The notes under the pieces are model-generated. The model was not told where the DNA came from and did no database searches. It worked only from the letters and a program-made list of their open reading frames with translations. Of a stretch of DNA of 64,000 nucleotides, positions 51,364-61,311 are shown one piece after another (position 1 is the first letter of the stretch; each line of letters opens with the position of its first letter). Source of the DNA: Rhizobium bangladeshense. Its GTDB lineage: Bacteria > Pseudomonadota > Alphaproteobacteria > Rhizobiales > Rhizobiaceae. The translations under genes were made by a program, and so were the position numbers. Location: the NCBI RefSeq assembly GCF_001662075.1, contig NZ_LYPL01000003.1, forward strand, positions 124,001 through 188,000. The letters are read 5' to 3'.

Positions 51364-53217
51364 TTAGTCGATATCTTCAGGAATAAAACCGCCGGTCTGG
51401 CGTTTCCACAGGCGGGCAAACAGACCATCCCGTTCCACCAGTTCGTCCGGCCTGCCCTCTTCCACGATCCGCCCGTGATCGAGCACGACGATCCGGTCCA
51501 TCCTGGCAATGGTTGAAAGCCGATGTGCGATGGCGATCACCGTCTTTCCCTCCATGACGAGGTTCAGCCTTTCCTGGATGGCGGCTTCGAATTCGCTGTC
51601 GAGGGCCGAGGTCGCTTCGTCGAGCACCAGGATCGGCGCGTTCTTCAGAAGAACACGAGCGATGGCGACACGCTGGCGCTGGCCGCCTGACAGTTTGATG
51701 CCGCGGTCGCCGACGAAGGCGTCATAACCCTTACGGCCTTCGCCGTCGGCAAGATCGGCGATGAAGGCATCGGCGCTCGCCATCTTCGATACCCTTTCGA
51801 TCTCTTCCTGCGTCGCCTCCGGCCGGCCGTAGCGGATATTGTCGCCGACCGAACGGTGCAGCAGCGCGACGTCCTGCGCGATCACCCCGATGGCGCGGCG
51901 AAGGCTTGACTGCGTGACCGCCCGGATATCCTGTCCATCGATCAGGATCGCGCCCGCCTTGATGTCGTAGAAGCGCAGGAGCAGATTTGCGAGCGTGGTC
52001 TTGCCTGCCCCCGAGAGGCCGACCAACCCCACCTTCTCGCCCGGCCGCACCGTCAGCGACAAGGCGTCGATCACGGGCTTGCCCGATTTATAGGCGAAGC
52101 GGACGTTCTCAAACCGGATCTCGCCCTGTTGCACGGCAAGTTCGCTCGCATCCGGCCGGTCGCTGATCGTCGGCGGCGTCGTCATGACGGGCATGGCGTC
52201 CTTGATCGTGCCGATCGCCTGGAAGATCTGCTGGCCCATCTGCAGGAAGACGAAGATCTGCGACGACAGGCGGTGGAGGATGTAGACCGCGCCGACGAAC
52301 TCGCCGACCGTGAGGAAGCCTTTGACGAGGCCGGAAAATCCGATCGACAGCATGGCCAGCCACAGCAGGGTGTTGAGAACCACGACGGTCACTTCCGACG
52401 AGCGATAGATGCGCTGCTCGCTGTGCTGCGTCTGCACGGCCTTCTGAATGATGCGGCGGATTGCGCCTGCCTCACTGTCTTCGGCCGCAAACTGCTTGAT
52501 CATCTGCATGTTGGTATAGAGATCGGTGATAGCGCCGGCCACCATGCTGCGCTGCTTGGCGGTGCGCCGCGAGCGTTCGACAAAAACAGGCACGATCCTG
52601 GCGGTGAAAGCGACGTTGAGCGCGATCCAGACGACGACCGGCACGGCAAGCTGCCAGGCCAGAGCGCTCAGCAGGATGACGGAGCCGACCAGTTGCATCA
52701 GGAAACGCGGGACGGACTGGAAACCGGCAAGGATCTGCTGCTGGACGGCGGAAGACACCTGCTGCAGTCGCGAGGAAACCTGGCCGGCAAAGAGATCATG
52801 GAAGAAGGCAAGGTCCTGCCGTTCCACCGCCTTGTGGCCCTGCCACTGAATGGCAGCCGGCATGGCGATGCCCAATGTATGCGAGCTAAGGGTGTTGAGC
52901 GTAAAGGAAACGATCGGCATCACGGGGAAGATCAGGAAGCCGAGGACAGCAAGCAGCAGCCATTCTTTCTCCAGGAAGGCGGCAGCACCCTGTTGCGTCA
53001 CACCATCGACGATGACCGAAAGCCCCCAGACGATCGTCAGGTTGATCACCTCGAACACCATGGAGCAAAGCGCAAGTGTGATCAGCACGCCGCGAAACAT
53101 CGAAATGAAGTGCAGAAGGACGGCCACAGGCCCCTTGGACGGCAGTGGCCGATAGGCAATATCGAGCGGCCTGATCCAGGTTTCGAAAGGACGATAGATC
53201 GCATCTGAGATCGACAT
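51364..53217 (-). CDS. ABC transporter, fused permease and ATP-binding protein
   Basis: A 617-aa half transporter. Six transmembrane helices fall in about residues 30-330 and the nucleotide-binding domain in 365-600. It has Walker A GLSGAGKTTLANLLLRFYD near residue 400, Q-loop region, signature LSGGQRQRVAIARVLL near 510, Walker B ILVLDEATSALD near 530, and the H-loop IAIAHRLSTIARMDRI. The architecture fits MsbA/exporter-type proteins of lipids, peptides or drugs; the substrate is unknown. It would act as a homodimer or with a partner not seen here. No gene is co-directional nearby. Confidence 0.93.
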   Translation of the reverse strand: MSISDAIYRPFETWIRPLDIAYRPLPSKGPVAVLLHFISMFRGVLITLALCSMVFEVINLTIVWGLSVIVDGVTQQGAAAFLEKEWLLLAVLGFLIFPVMPIVSFTLNTLSSHTLGIAMPAAIQWQGHKAVERQDLAFFHDLFAGQVSSRLQQVSSAVQQQILAGFQSVPRFLMQLVGSVILLSALAWQLAVPVVVWIALNVAFTARIVPVFVERSRRTAKQRSMVAGAITDLYTNMQMIKQFAAEDSEAGAIRRIIQKAVQTQHSEQRIYRSSEVTVVVLNTLLWLAMLSIGFSGLVKGFLTVGEFVGAVYILHRLSSQIFVFLQMGQQIFQAIGTIKDAMPVMTTPPTISDRPDASELAVQQGEIRFENVRFAYKSGKPVIDALSLTVRPGEKVGLVGLSGAGKTTLANLLLRFYDIKAGAILIDGQDIRAVTQSSLRRAIGVIAQDVALLHRSVGDNIRYGRPEATQEEIERVSKMASADAFIADLADGEGRKGYDAFVGDRGIKLSGGQRQRVAIARVLLKNAPILVLDEATSALDSEFEAAIQERLNLVMEGKTVIAIAHRLSTIARMDRIVVLDHGRIVEEGRPDELVERDGLFARLWKRQTGGFIPEDID

Positions 53218-53435
53218 TGGCCACCCGGATCAAATGGGGAAGAGACGTGGACTCAACTACGCCAGGTCGCATGGGATCATCTTCCGGCCTCAACCTCAAT
53301 TAGAAATTTCAAAATGATCGAATGGGCGGTTATCGCGATGGCTCGGCCCGGGAAGCAACGATGTCCAATTGCCGTCACTATCCGATTGAGGCAGGATGCG
53401 GCGTGTGAAGAGGCGCAGAGGTTGAACGCACGCGC

Positions 53436-53837
53436 ATGCTGACGGGCTCATGTCATTGCGGCAAGACGAGTTGGATGCTCGAGGGCGATCCCGGCTCGAT
53501 TACCGCGTGCAACTGCACTCTCTGCCGACGCTACGGCGTACTGTGGGCCTATGACTATGAGGGGGAGCGTATCGCTCTGAGCGGGCAGACCGCTTCCTAT
53601 ACCCGAGCAGGCAGGGAAAACTCATCTCTCGAAATCCTGTTCTGCCCCTCCTGCGCCTGCGTTTTGAGCTGGCGCGGCCTGCGGCTTCAAAAGGACGGCC
53701 GCCGCCGCATGGCCGTCAACATTCGGCTTGCGCCGCCGGATCGCGTGGCTGATTTGCCCATCGATCACTTCGATGGGCTTGAGACATTCGAAGACCTTCC
53801 CTCCCAGGGACGCTGCGTGCGCGATCTCTGGTTCTGA
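53436..53837 (+). CDS. GFA (glutathione-dependent formaldehyde-activating) family protein
   Basis: A 133-aa zinc protein of the CENP-V/GFA fold. The Cys ligands are visible as GSCHCGKTSW (Cys6, Cys8), TACNCTLCRRYG and FCPSCACVLSW. The family name comes from one member; most members have no proved formaldehyde activity. Length is normal. It converges on the PhnB-like gene downstream and is monocistronic. Confidence 0.88.
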   Translation: MLTGSCHCGKTSWMLEGDPGSITACNCTLCRRYGVLWAYDYEGERIALSGQTASYTRAGRENSSLEILFCPSCACVLSWRGLRLQKDGRRRMAVNIRLAPPDRVADLPIDHFDGLETFEDLPSQGRCVRDLWF

Positions 53838-53892
53838 AAACCCGCCATGCACCAGCCTCGGCCGGGGCGCCGATCGTCCGCGCCGGACGGGC

Positions 53893-54366
53893 TCAGCCGC
53901 GCCGGGCGGCCTCGATCGCCGCAACGTCGATCTTCCGCATGGTCATCATCGCATCAAAGGCGCGCTTTGCCTCGTCACCACCTGCGGCAAGCGCCTCGGT
54001 CAGCACCCGCGGCGTAATCTGCCAGGACACGCCCCATCTGTCTTTACACCAGCCGCATTCGCTTTCCTGGCCGCCATTGCCGACAATGGCGTTCCAATAG
54101 CGGTCGGTTTCTTCCTGATCCTCGGTTGCGATCTGAAACGAGAAAGCTTCGCTGTGTTTGAACGTAGGACCGCCGTTCAGTCCAATGCAAGGAATACCCG
54201 CAACCGTGAATTCGACAACCAACACGTCTCCCTGCTTGCCCTCGGGATAATCTCCCGGCGCACGAATGACAGCACCGACGGCGCTGTCCGGAAAAGTCGC
54301 GGCATAAAAGCGGGCGGCGGCCTCAGCCTCTCTGTCGTACCATACGCAAATCGTATTCTTTGCCAT
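53893..54366 (-). CDS. VOC superfamily protein, PhnB/YjbR-like (3-demethylubiquinone methyltransferase-like)
   Basis: A 157-aa protein. It begins MAKNTICVWYDREAEAAARF with the typical ARFYAATFPDSAVGAVIRAP, VVEFTVAGIPCIGLNGGPTF and the second half-domain FSFQIATEDQEETDRYWNAI, GGQESECGWCKDRWGVSWQI. The fold is the PhnB-like glyoxalase/bleomycin-resistance type; annotations as a methyltransferase are historical. The function is unproved. AAGGG before the ATG at 54366 supports this start; the frame is open for 41 more codons. Confidence 0.85.
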   Translation of the reverse strand: MAKNTICVWYDREAEAAARFYAATFPDSAVGAVIRAPGDYPEGKQGDVLVVEFTVAGIPCIGLNGGPTFKHSEAFSFQIATEDQEETDRYWNAIVGNGGQESECGWCKDRWGVSWQITPRVLTEALAAGGDEAKRAFDAMMTMRKIDVAAIEAARRG

Positions 54367-54664
54367 TTCACGGCCCTTTCGCTCCTCGTTTTCTGCTCCT
54401 CTCTGAAGTAAGAGCCGAACCGTCTTTCTCCAGCCTATGCAGAATATTTCCTGCAGATCAGGGGCTGCTACATCGGCGGCGCTGGCCATGGCAAAGCATC
54501 AAGCCGGGGGGCCCCAATCGACGCTGCAGAAGTTCGCGCCGGCATCAAAAGGGGGGCGGGAAGCCGTCACATGAATCAAATTCCATGCGGCGCAGTTTTT
54601 GTGTCCTCAACACAAAACTCGTGTCAGACTGCCATGCCTGCGCGACAATCGAGAGGCCGAAGCC

Positions 54665-54880
54665 ATGCACAAGTTCACCGTATCAATTACCCGCGAGATC
54701 GAGGCCGATACAGCCGAGGAGGCCGCTCTACTCCTATATCAGGAATTATCAAAAGGGCCGGTTCCTGACGCCTATTCGGTCACCGACGAGACGCAGGTGG
54801 CGACCGAGGTCAAGCTGGACCGGAATAAAGCTGACGAGTTTGCCAGCATCGATCACACCGCCGACCCCGGCAACTGGTAG
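54665..54880 (+). CDS. Small hypothetical protein, 71 aa
   Basis: It reads MHKFTVSITREIEADTAEEA, then LLLYQELSKGPVPDAYSVTD and ATEVKLDRNKADEFASIDHT. It is an acidic alpha/beta-looking mini-protein, and similar small proteins occur in rhizobia. GAGAGG 8 bp before the ATG. The longer frame (54599) has no protein character. Function unknown. Confidence 0.55.
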   Translation: MHKFTVSITREIEADTAEEAALLLYQELSKGPVPDAYSVTDETQVATEVKLDRNKADEFASIDHTADPGNW

Positions 54881-55046
54881 ATGCAGGAAAGCCCCCGGCC
54901 TGGCTCACATCCAATAGACCGCAGCCTCTGAGAAACCTGATGGAGCACAATCCACATTACCCGACAATCCTGCCGGAATTCCTTGCGCTTTCGCTTGTGT
55001 TTGTTTCGAACGTCTCATACCCGTTTCGGCTATATTCATCGCGCGA

Positions 55047-55292
55047 ATGCTCAAGCGGCATAGATGGCTGCCGCATGCACTGGCATTTTTATGGGTGTTT
55101 TTCTCGCCGATCACGCTCGCCATTTTGGCAACGCCGACGATGGCGCCGGGAGAAGAGGCCGGGGCTGGCGACGGCATCATTCTGATTCCCGTCGTGGCGG
55201 AAATACCGATCGTACTCATTGTTTACACTATCGCTCTGCTCTATTGGCGTCCAGCGCGACAAGACCCCTCCGCCTCGCATTCACCCTCCTGA
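55047..55292 (+). CDS. Small membrane protein, 81 aa
   Basis: [20 protein letters not shown] begins a first transmembrane helix; a second follows ([20 protein letters not shown]). The short periplasmic or cytosolic loop has [16 protein letters not shown]. No known family. It ends 14 bp before dapB and could be co-transcribed with it. Confidence 0.5.
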   Translation: MLKRHRWLPHALAFLWVFFSPITLAILATPTMAPGEEAGAGDGIILIPVVAEIPIVLIVYTIALLYWRPARQDPSASHSPS

Positions 55293-55305
55293 ATTAGGAA
55301 AGAAC

Positions 55306-56076
55306 GTGACCACACCAATCAAAGTAGCCGTCGCCGGCGCGAACGGCCGCATGGGGCGAGCCATCTTGCCGCTGCTGGCGGCCGATCCGGATTTTGCCTT
55401 CGTCGGCGGCATCGGCCGTGACGGCGCCGCAGGCGCCGGGTTGATCGATCGTTCGGCCGCGATGGCGGCCTCCGATGTGATCCTGGATTTCTCGACGGGA
55501 GCTGCTGCCGCCGAACTTGCCGGCCTGTGCACCGCGGCGGGCGGACCGGCTCTGGTGATCGGCGCCACAGGTTTCGAACCGGATGAGCTTGAGCGGATCG
55601 CCGAGGCCGCGCGCACCATTCCGATCCTGCGCTCCGGCAATTTCTCGATCGGCGTCAACATGCTGGTCGGCCTCGTCACCCAGGCCGCGCGCGCCCTTCC
55701 TGCCCATGGTTGGGATATCGAAATCCTGGAAGCGCATCACAACAAGAAGATCGACGCGCCATCCGGCACGGCGCTGATGCTCGGCGAAGCGGCCGCCGAA
55801 GGACGCGGCGTTTCCCTCGCATCCGTCGAGCGGCACGGCCGCGACGGCATCACCGGTGAGCGGCCGCCCGGCGAGATCGGCTTCGCCGTACTGCGCGCCG
55901 GCGGGCTCGTCGGAGAACACAAGGTGCTGTTTGCCGCCGCCGAGGAGGTTGTCACGCTTTCGCATTCGGCTCTCGATCGCGGCATGTTCGCCCGCGGCGC
56001 GCTGGCCGCCGCCCGCTGGATCGCAGGGCGCGCGCCCGGCGAATACAATATGCGGGACGTCCTGGGCCTGACGTGA
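55306..56076 (+). CDS. dapB: 4-hydroxy-tetrahydrodipicolinate reductase
   Basis: A 256-aa enzyme of lysine and meso-diaminopimelate biosynthesis using NAD(P)H. The Rossmann motif is [15 protein letters not shown]. The active site [18 protein letters not shown] contains the His-His-x-Lys-Lys and Ser-Gly-Thr residues that bind substrate. [12 protein letters not shown] precedes it. GTG start with AGGAAAG 6 bp upstream. It stands apart from other dap genes; rhizobia often have another dapB elsewhere, so this may be a paralogue. Confidence 0.9.
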   Translation: MTTPIKVAVAGANGRMGRAILPLLAADPDFAFVGGIGRDGAAGAGLIDRSAAMAASDVILDFSTGAAAAELAGLCTAAGGPALVIGATGFEPDELERIAEAARTIPILRSGNFSIGVNMLVGLVTQAARALPAHGWDIEILEAHHNKKIDAPSGTALMLGEAAAEGRGVSLASVERHGRDGITGERPPGEIGFAVLRAGGLVGEHKVLFAAAEEVVTLSHSALDRGMFARGALAAARWIAGRAPGEYNMRDVLGLT

Positions 56077-56214
56077 GAAGGCGAACAGACGCTGCGCTCA
56101 CCACGATCAGAGGCCTCGAAGGATCATCCTGAGGCCCCCGAAGGACGACGGCGAGTGATTGGGATATCGCCGAGGCGACGACAAACCGCTACGCGAAGAA
56201 AATCCGCGTAATGT

Positions 56215-56721
56215 CTACTCGACGATACGGCGCGCCATCATCACGTCGTCAATCTCCCTGCCCTCCTCCAGCACCCCGCCGGGAATCCTGCCGATCTCAG
56301 AGAAACCCTGACGTTGGTAGAACCGAATTGCCGCGGGGTTCTCCGCGCTGACGAACAGTTCCAGCTGCCGGACGCCGATATCACGCGCGTGATCCGAGAT
56401 CGTCTCCAGCAGCGTCCCGGCAAGGCCCGTTCCACGCAGCTCTGCGCGGACATAGACCATGATGATGGTGGCGCGATGGATCATCTTGCTCGACCGCTGC
56501 CGAAGCAGGCCCATAATGCCGACCGGTTCGCCGTTCTGAAACGCGACAAAAACCGGGTCGCTCAGTCGATTGCGCCACTCCTCGATGGAAAGAGCCTCCC
56601 AGTCTTCGTAGCGGCTGGCAAAGAGGGACGGTTCGGCGCGCAACGCTTCCAGACGGACACGCCGGAAAGACTCCACCTCGTCTGCCTGGATAAGCCTGAT
56701 CGTCACAAAGCTCGCATCCAT
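56215..56721 (-). CDS. GNAT family N-acetyltransferase
   Basis: A 168-aa GNAT protein. Motif A is VYVRAELRGTGLAGTLLETI and motif B is LELFVSAENPAAIRFYQRQG with FSEIGRIPGG. The substrate is unknown. AGGAGG 5 bp before the ATG at 56721 decides the start. It lies convergent to dapB. Confidence 0.87.
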   Translation of the reverse strand: MDASFVTIRLIQADEVESFRRVRLEALRAEPSLFASRYEDWEALSIEEWRNRLSDPVFVAFQNGEPVGIMGLLRQRSSKMIHRATIIMVYVRAELRGTGLAGTLLETISDHARDIGVRQLELFVSAENPAAIRFYQRQGFSEIGRIPGGVLEEGREIDDVMMARRIVE

Positions 56722-56939
56722 CGAAACCTCCTGCAATCAACGCGATACTGTCAATACTGACAGTTCGGGGCAATGCAATCGAGGTCGGTACCGACAAGGG
56801 GGATTGTTTCCGCGCAGTGGCGCGGCGTCTTCGAAGATGCGCAAAGGGACGCCGAAACAGTGACAAACGCCTATCGGCCCTATTTTCCGGCTGATGCGTA
56901 TTGGGTCCAACAGGCGTTGCGCCTGCGGTACTCCGCCGG

Positions 56940-57332
56940 TCACTGCATCGGCGTTCCTACCCGACCGCCTTTTCGTGCGACCGATGAATCGAATGGCTCC
57001 CCCGCCGGCGAATTCGTTGGCCGGAGGTCCCATTGATCAGATTGCCGGACGGGTGGTTCATAGGGCGCAGGCGCGGGAGTTGACCCTACAACTAGGTCAT
57101 CTGGCCGGATCGGCGCACTGCCGACCGTCCCGGTCGCGGTGTCATCGATCATTCGGGCGGCGATGGAATGGTTTGGCCCGTCCACGTCGAACGGTGCGAT
57201 CTGATGGATGACGACGAGAAGGACTACCCCAACCGCCGAGCACACGAGCGCGTAGAGAACAAAATATTTCAGCGCATATCCCTCGCTGTTGGCAGAACGA
57301 CATTGACAGAACTGCGAATGATATTTCCACAT
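56940..57332 (-). CDS. Membrane-anchored hypothetical protein, start uncertain
   Basis: The protein has one transmembrane segment, FVLYALVCSAVGVVLLVVIH, and a polar periplasmic tail (GSTPAPAPYEPPVRQSDQWD). The ATG at 57332 gives a 20-residue N-terminus MWKYHSQFCQCRSANSEGYA without protein character and no ribosome site. A Shine-Dalgarno GCGAGGGA lies 7 bp before a CTG codon at 57272, which would give a normal basic start KYFVLY and a typical anchor. No function known. Confidence 0.5.
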   Translation of the reverse strand: MWKYHSQFCQCRSANSEGYALKYFVLYALVCSAVGVVLLVVIHQIAPFDVDGPNHSIAARMIDDTATGTVGSAPIRPDDLVVGSTPAPAPYEPPVRQSDQWDLRPTNSPAGEPFDSSVARKGGRVGTPMQ

Positions 57333-57508
57333 CTTTGATGGATACTTACAAAAAAGGCAATGAATTTTAAAGTTACCCGGAGTGATTAGAAATCACCGCA
57401 CGAAATCGCTAACAATATTAAAAATTACCTCACGTAATGATCGATTTCACCGTGCGCATCGCGGCTAAGATGAAAGATCCTCATATAACGGCTGTCGCCC
57501 CGCGCCCC

Positions 57509-57720
57509 TCACATTCTCCGGTACCGCGCTCGAAATTGGCTTGGGCTGCAGCTTTCATGCTCGTGAAAGAGGCGCGAGAAATAAAACGGATCGTCGATGC
57601 CGATCCCGGCGAGCCGCGCCACCTCCTCGACATGGCGCAGCGCTATAACGGGGAGCCGCTCGGCGATCAGGCGCAGGCGTACATCACTGGAGCCTCGCGG
57701 ATATGCTGTAGCGTCGATGG
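57509..57720 (-). pseudogene. AraC-family regulator C-terminal remnant
   Basis: The minus strand reads VEEVARLAGIGIDDPFYFSR then LFHEHESCSPSQFRARYRRM and stops at 57509. This is the second helix-turn-helix of an AraC regulator (family pattern DPFYFSRLF, SP-Q-R-RYR). The upstream first helix and the sensor domain are missing or unrecognisable. The 57333-57508 stretch before it is AT-rich. Confidence 0.6.
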
Positions 57721-57915
57721 CCGCGCAGGAGGCGAGGCCGCCACCGTTTCCTGATGTCCGGCTGAATGCCTCACGAAGCCATGCCGCGTAGGGTCGTGGC
57801 CGCGCGTTCACAGGAGCGGCAAGACAGCGTCGGCAATATCGGCTAGACTGCCTGCGTCAACAGCTTGCTTTGAGGAGGTTCTGTCAGGGCCGGAGCCGTT
57901 GGCGCGGGAGATCCG

Positions 57916-59319
57916 ATGTCGGCAATCGCAACTCTGTTTCAGGAGGCAGCCCGGCTTGCGGCCGGGTTTCGGGAAACGGCCTTTGCCCGCCATGTGCCAA
58001 GCAACGACTACGCCGCCTGCCTTGCAGTCTTCAACGAGCCGCTTTCGGCGGCCGGCTCCGATATGCTCGATGTCATCCGGCAGCTCTCCGACGGCGCCGA
58101 ACCCGGGCTGCATGCAACCACCGGCCCGCGCTTTTTCGGCTGGGTCATCGGCGGCTCTCATCCGGTCGGCGTCGCAGCCGATTTTCTCACCAGCGCCTGG
58201 GGCCAGAACGCCGGAAACCATTTCGCCGCTCCGGCAGCGGCTGCCGTTGAAGCCATAGCGGCACGATGGCTTCTCGATCTCCTGAAATTGCCGGCTGAAA
58301 GCTCGGTCGGCTTCGTGACCGGCGCCACGGTGGCCAATTTCACTTGCCTTGCAGCCGCCCGCGGCGAGGTGCTGCGAAAGGTCGGCTGGGATGCCGATGC
58401 CGACGGCCTGTTCGGCGCGCCGGCAATCACCGTGTTGATCGGCGACGATGCCCATACAACCGTCTTCTCCGCGCTTCAGTTCCTCGGTCTCGGGCATGAC
58501 CGTGTGCTGCGCCTGCCCACCGACGCGATGGGCCGGATCGACCCGACGGCACTTCCCGGCGCGCTTGACGCGGTCGCCGGCCCCTTGATCGCCGTTCTTC
58601 AGGCCGGCCAGATCAATACCGGCGCTTTCGACGATTTTGACAGGCTCATCCCACCGCTGAAGGCGAAAGGCGCCTGGGTGCATGTCGACGGCGCCTTCGG
58701 CCTGTGGGCGCAGGCATCGGAGAAGGTGAGCCATCTCAGCCGCGGCGTCGAAGCGGCCGACAGCTGGGCGACCGACGGCCATAAATGGCTGCAGACGCCC
58801 TATGATTGCGGCTATGCGATCGTCCGCGACGAACTCGCCCATCGCCGCGCCATGACGATCGCCGCAAGCTACCTGCCGCTCGCCGGCGAAGGCGAGCGTG
58901 ACCCCTCCCATTACGTGCCGGAGCTTTCGCGACGGGCACGCGGTTTCGCCACCTGGGCGATGCTGAAACATTTCGGCCGCAACGGCATCGAAGCCCTCAT
59001 CGACCAATGCTGCGCCTCGGCCCGTCTGATGGCCGACCGGCTCGCGCGCGAACCCGGCATCGCCATTCTGAACGAGGTGGCGCTGAACCAGCTCGTCCTC
59101 CGCTTCGCAGCCGATCGCCCGGACGACGAAAGCGACGTGCTGACGCGAAAGGCGATCGAAAGGATCCAGGCTGACGGCATCCTCTTCGCCGGTGGCGCCA
59201 AATGGCGCGGCCGCGACGTCATGCGCCTCTCTGTCACCAACTTCCAGACGACATCGGATCAGGCGGAACTGGCGGCGGAGAGCATCATCGCTGCGTTCAG
59301 GAGCGTCAGCCGAGGGTGA
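57916..59319 (+). CDS. Group II PLP-dependent decarboxylase / aminotransferase-like protein
   Basis: A 467-aa fold type I PLP enzyme. The PLP lysine is Lys290 in SWATDGHKWLQTPYDCGY; His180 (GDDAHTTVF) stacks on the ring and Asp258 (HVDGAFGLW) binds its nitrogen. GFVTGATVANFTCLAAARGE holds the phosphate. The set matches tyrosine/aromatic amino-acid-type decarboxylases. The actual substrate is unknown. Annotated start MSAIATLFQEAARLAAGFRE has GGGAGAT just before it. Confidence 0.9.
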   Translation: MSAIATLFQEAARLAAGFRETAFARHVPSNDYAACLAVFNEPLSAAGSDMLDVIRQLSDGAEPGLHATTGPRFFGWVIGGSHPVGVAADFLTSAWGQNAGNHFAAPAAAAVEAIAARWLLDLLKLPAESSVGFVTGATVANFTCLAAARGEVLRKVGWDADADGLFGAPAITVLIGDDAHTTVFSALQFLGLGHDRVLRLPTDAMGRIDPTALPGALDAVAGPLIAVLQAGQINTGAFDDFDRLIPPLKAKGAWVHVDGAFGLWAQASEKVSHLSRGVEAADSWATDGHKWLQTPYDCGYAIVRDELAHRRAMTIAASYLPLAGEGERDPSHYVPELSRRARGFATWAMLKHFGRNGIEALIDQCCASARLMADRLAREPGIAILNEVALNQLVLRFAADRPDDESDVLTRKAIERIQADGILFAGGAKWRGRDVMRLSVTNFQTTSDQAELAAESIIAAFRSVSRG

Positions 59320-59422
59320 TGCCACGAGGCGTCGTAGCCGCTATCCTTTTCCGTTCGTCTTCCCTTTGCCATAGACTGCAACTATAGCTTGCTGCTCGTT
59401 CGAACCGGGCAAGGAGAGAGTC

Positions 59423-60208
59423 ATGAACGCCAATGACGTTGCCGCCCATTGGGAGAGCAATGCCGAGACCTGGACGATCTACTCCAGGGCAGGTTACGAC
59501 AAATATCGCGACGCGCTGAACACACCGGCTTTTCTGAATATGCTGCCGCCTGTCGCGGGTCTTGCTGGACTCGATCTCGGCTGCGGCGAAGGCTCCAATA
59601 CCCGCGCCGTCGCTCGTCTCGGCGCCCGCATGACGGGCCTCGATATTGCCCCAACCTTTATTCGCTATGCCCGCGAGAGCGAGACCCAGGCGCCGCTGGG
59701 CATCGACTACGTGCTCGGCGACGGCCAGAGCATCGATTTTCCCGAGGCGAGTTTCGACTTCGTCACCGCCTTCATGTCGATGATGGACATGGCTGACCAG
59801 CGTGGCGTACTGAGGGGCGTCCACCGCATCCTAAAATCCGGCGGCTTTCTGCAGTTTTCTATCCTGCATCCCTGTTTCGTGCCGCCCAAGCGCCGCAATG
59901 TCCGCAACGAGGCGGGCGAGCCAATCGCGGTAGAAATCGCCGATTATTTCGACGAGAGCGACGGCCGGATCGAGCGCTGGATCTTTTCATCCATACCTCA
60001 AGGCGAACGGGCGACGCTGACACCGTTCTCCATTCCGCGCTTTCACCGCACGCTTACGAGTTGGGTGTCGATGATCGTCGAAGCCGGGCTTGTCATCGAG
60101 TCCTTCGGCGAGCCCATGGCTTCACCCGAAGTGGCGTTGGCCGAGCCCGTCGTTGCCGACACCCGCGTTGCGCCGATCTTCCTTCATGTCAGAGCGCGCA
60201 AACCATAG
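59423..60208 (+). CDS. Class I SAM-dependent methyltransferase
   Basis: A 261-aa protein. Motif I LDLGCGEGSNTRAVARLGAR is at about residues 50-69, then MTGLDIAPTFIRYA, FPEASFDFVTAFMSMMDMAD and ILKSGGFLQFSILHPCF. It begins MNANDVAAHWESNAETWTIY, typical of small-molecule methyltransferases of the UbiE/COQ5 type. Substrate unknown. AGGAGAGAG precedes the ATG. Confidence 0.87.
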   Translation: MNANDVAAHWESNAETWTIYSRAGYDKYRDALNTPAFLNMLPPVAGLAGLDLGCGEGSNTRAVARLGARMTGLDIAPTFIRYARESETQAPLGIDYVLGDGQSIDFPEASFDFVTAFMSMMDMADQRGVLRGVHRILKSGGFLQFSILHPCFVPPKRRNVRNEAGEPIAVEIADYFDESDGRIERWIFSSIPQGERATLTPFSIPRFHRTLTSWVSMIVEAGLVIESFGEPMASPEVALAEPVVADTRVAPIFLHVRARKP

Positions 60209-60280
60209 GCCCGCCGCTATCGAGGTTTGGGAACGAACGTCAAGGCACTGGGAATTCCGCTTCGTGACTGGCGGCCTGCC

Positions 60281-60703
60281 TCATCGTCGGACGGCGACGA
60301 CGGAGCTTGCGCGGTAACGCGACAGCTGCACCCGGTTGGATTGGTTGCCGCCGAAGAGGTAGACGTACTGACGCCGCTGGTCGAAATGGTCGAACAGGCT
60401 GACGTGGAAGCGCTTGCCGCTTCGGATCACCACCACGTCGCCACGCCTGGCCGAGCGGGCGACGACCGGCTTGCCGAACTTCATCCAGGACCGCGCCATG
60501 TTGGGATTATCAGGCGGCTGCCGCGAGGATCGTTTGGCAACAAACGCGAGGAACGCGCCGCACCAGGATATTCTGCGAGGATTAACGCCGAGGAAGGAGA
60601 TGGAGCGTTCATGCATGCGGTCATATCTGGAAGCCGTACCGAGCATGTCGGCTTCACAGGGGGCGGCAAAAAGCGTGAGGGCTATGACGAGAATAATTTT
60701 CAT
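60281..60703 (-). CDS. Secreted NlpC/CHAP-like hydrolase (TIGR02594-type)
   Basis: A 140-aa protein with signal peptide MKIILVIALTLFAAPCEA. Putative catalytic Cys48 is in RISWCGAFLAFVAK, His100 in KRFHVSLFDHF and Asn120 in LFGGNQSN, matching the small TIGR02594 peptidase-like proteins. MARSWMKFGKPV and RRGDVVVI are typical. A murein amidase or peptidase in the periplasm is likely, but untested. Convergent to the methyltransferase. Confidence 0.78.
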   Translation of the reverse strand: MKIILVIALTLFAAPCEADMLGTASRYDRMHERSISFLGVNPRRISWCGAFLAFVAKRSSRQPPDNPNMARSWMKFGKPVVARSARRGDVVVIRSGKRFHVSLFDHFDQRRQYVYLFGGNQSNRVQLSRYRASSVVAVRR

Positions 60704-61311
60704 TGTTTCTCACCATTGTTTGGATAATTTGGAACATCAGAAATGTGGCGAAGAAAAAATCGCGGCCGGGAACGTATATTTGAATCATGGCGGCAATTAG
60801 AAACAATCTGACGGTGAATTTTTCTAGATTACGCAGGCAATCTCCGCAGCATTCAAGGGCTATACTATCTCGGAAAGGTCATCTCGGAACGTTCGGCCTA
60901 ATTGCAGACAAAACCTGAACTCTGCCGCAGAATTGGCCATCGTCGACAAGCCACATTGGGTGATGTCGCATAGCGCCGCCATTGCCCGCACGAATTATAG
61001 TGCAAACGACACAGATAATACTTTCGGCGCAGACGGTAATACGTCGTCGTCTTTGAGACTTGCAAGACCCCGCTCCAGCTCGACAACGTCTCGTCATCGA
61101 TCTCGTCGGCGCGCCCCGGCTCGGAAACTGACTTCGAATGCCCTACAACAAATTTCCCGGATCAGTTCATCCTGGCCGGTTCAGGGCCATCATTCCAGCC
61201 CGCATCTGGCGCCTGGCCGTCACGAAAAGTTTGCATCGGCGCCAATTTACTTGCCGTTCTCCAATGCGGCATATGTTTCTGCGTGTAAGCAAGCGCCATG
61301 AGCGGGGAACC
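60704..61311. other. Long spacer upstream of kup
   Basis: These 608 bp hold no gene I can support. The frame of kup is open to 61138, but the upstream residues ([20 protein letters not shown]) do not look like Kup. AT-rich segments at 60715-60835 probably carry divergent promoters. I do not recognise a riboswitch or other leader RNA for potassium or c-di-AMP here. Confidence 0.4.

Noticed and set aside
60704..61311. A riboswitch before kup
   Set aside because: I looked for a structured leader but found no strong conserved stem or known consensus; nothing can be supported by eye.
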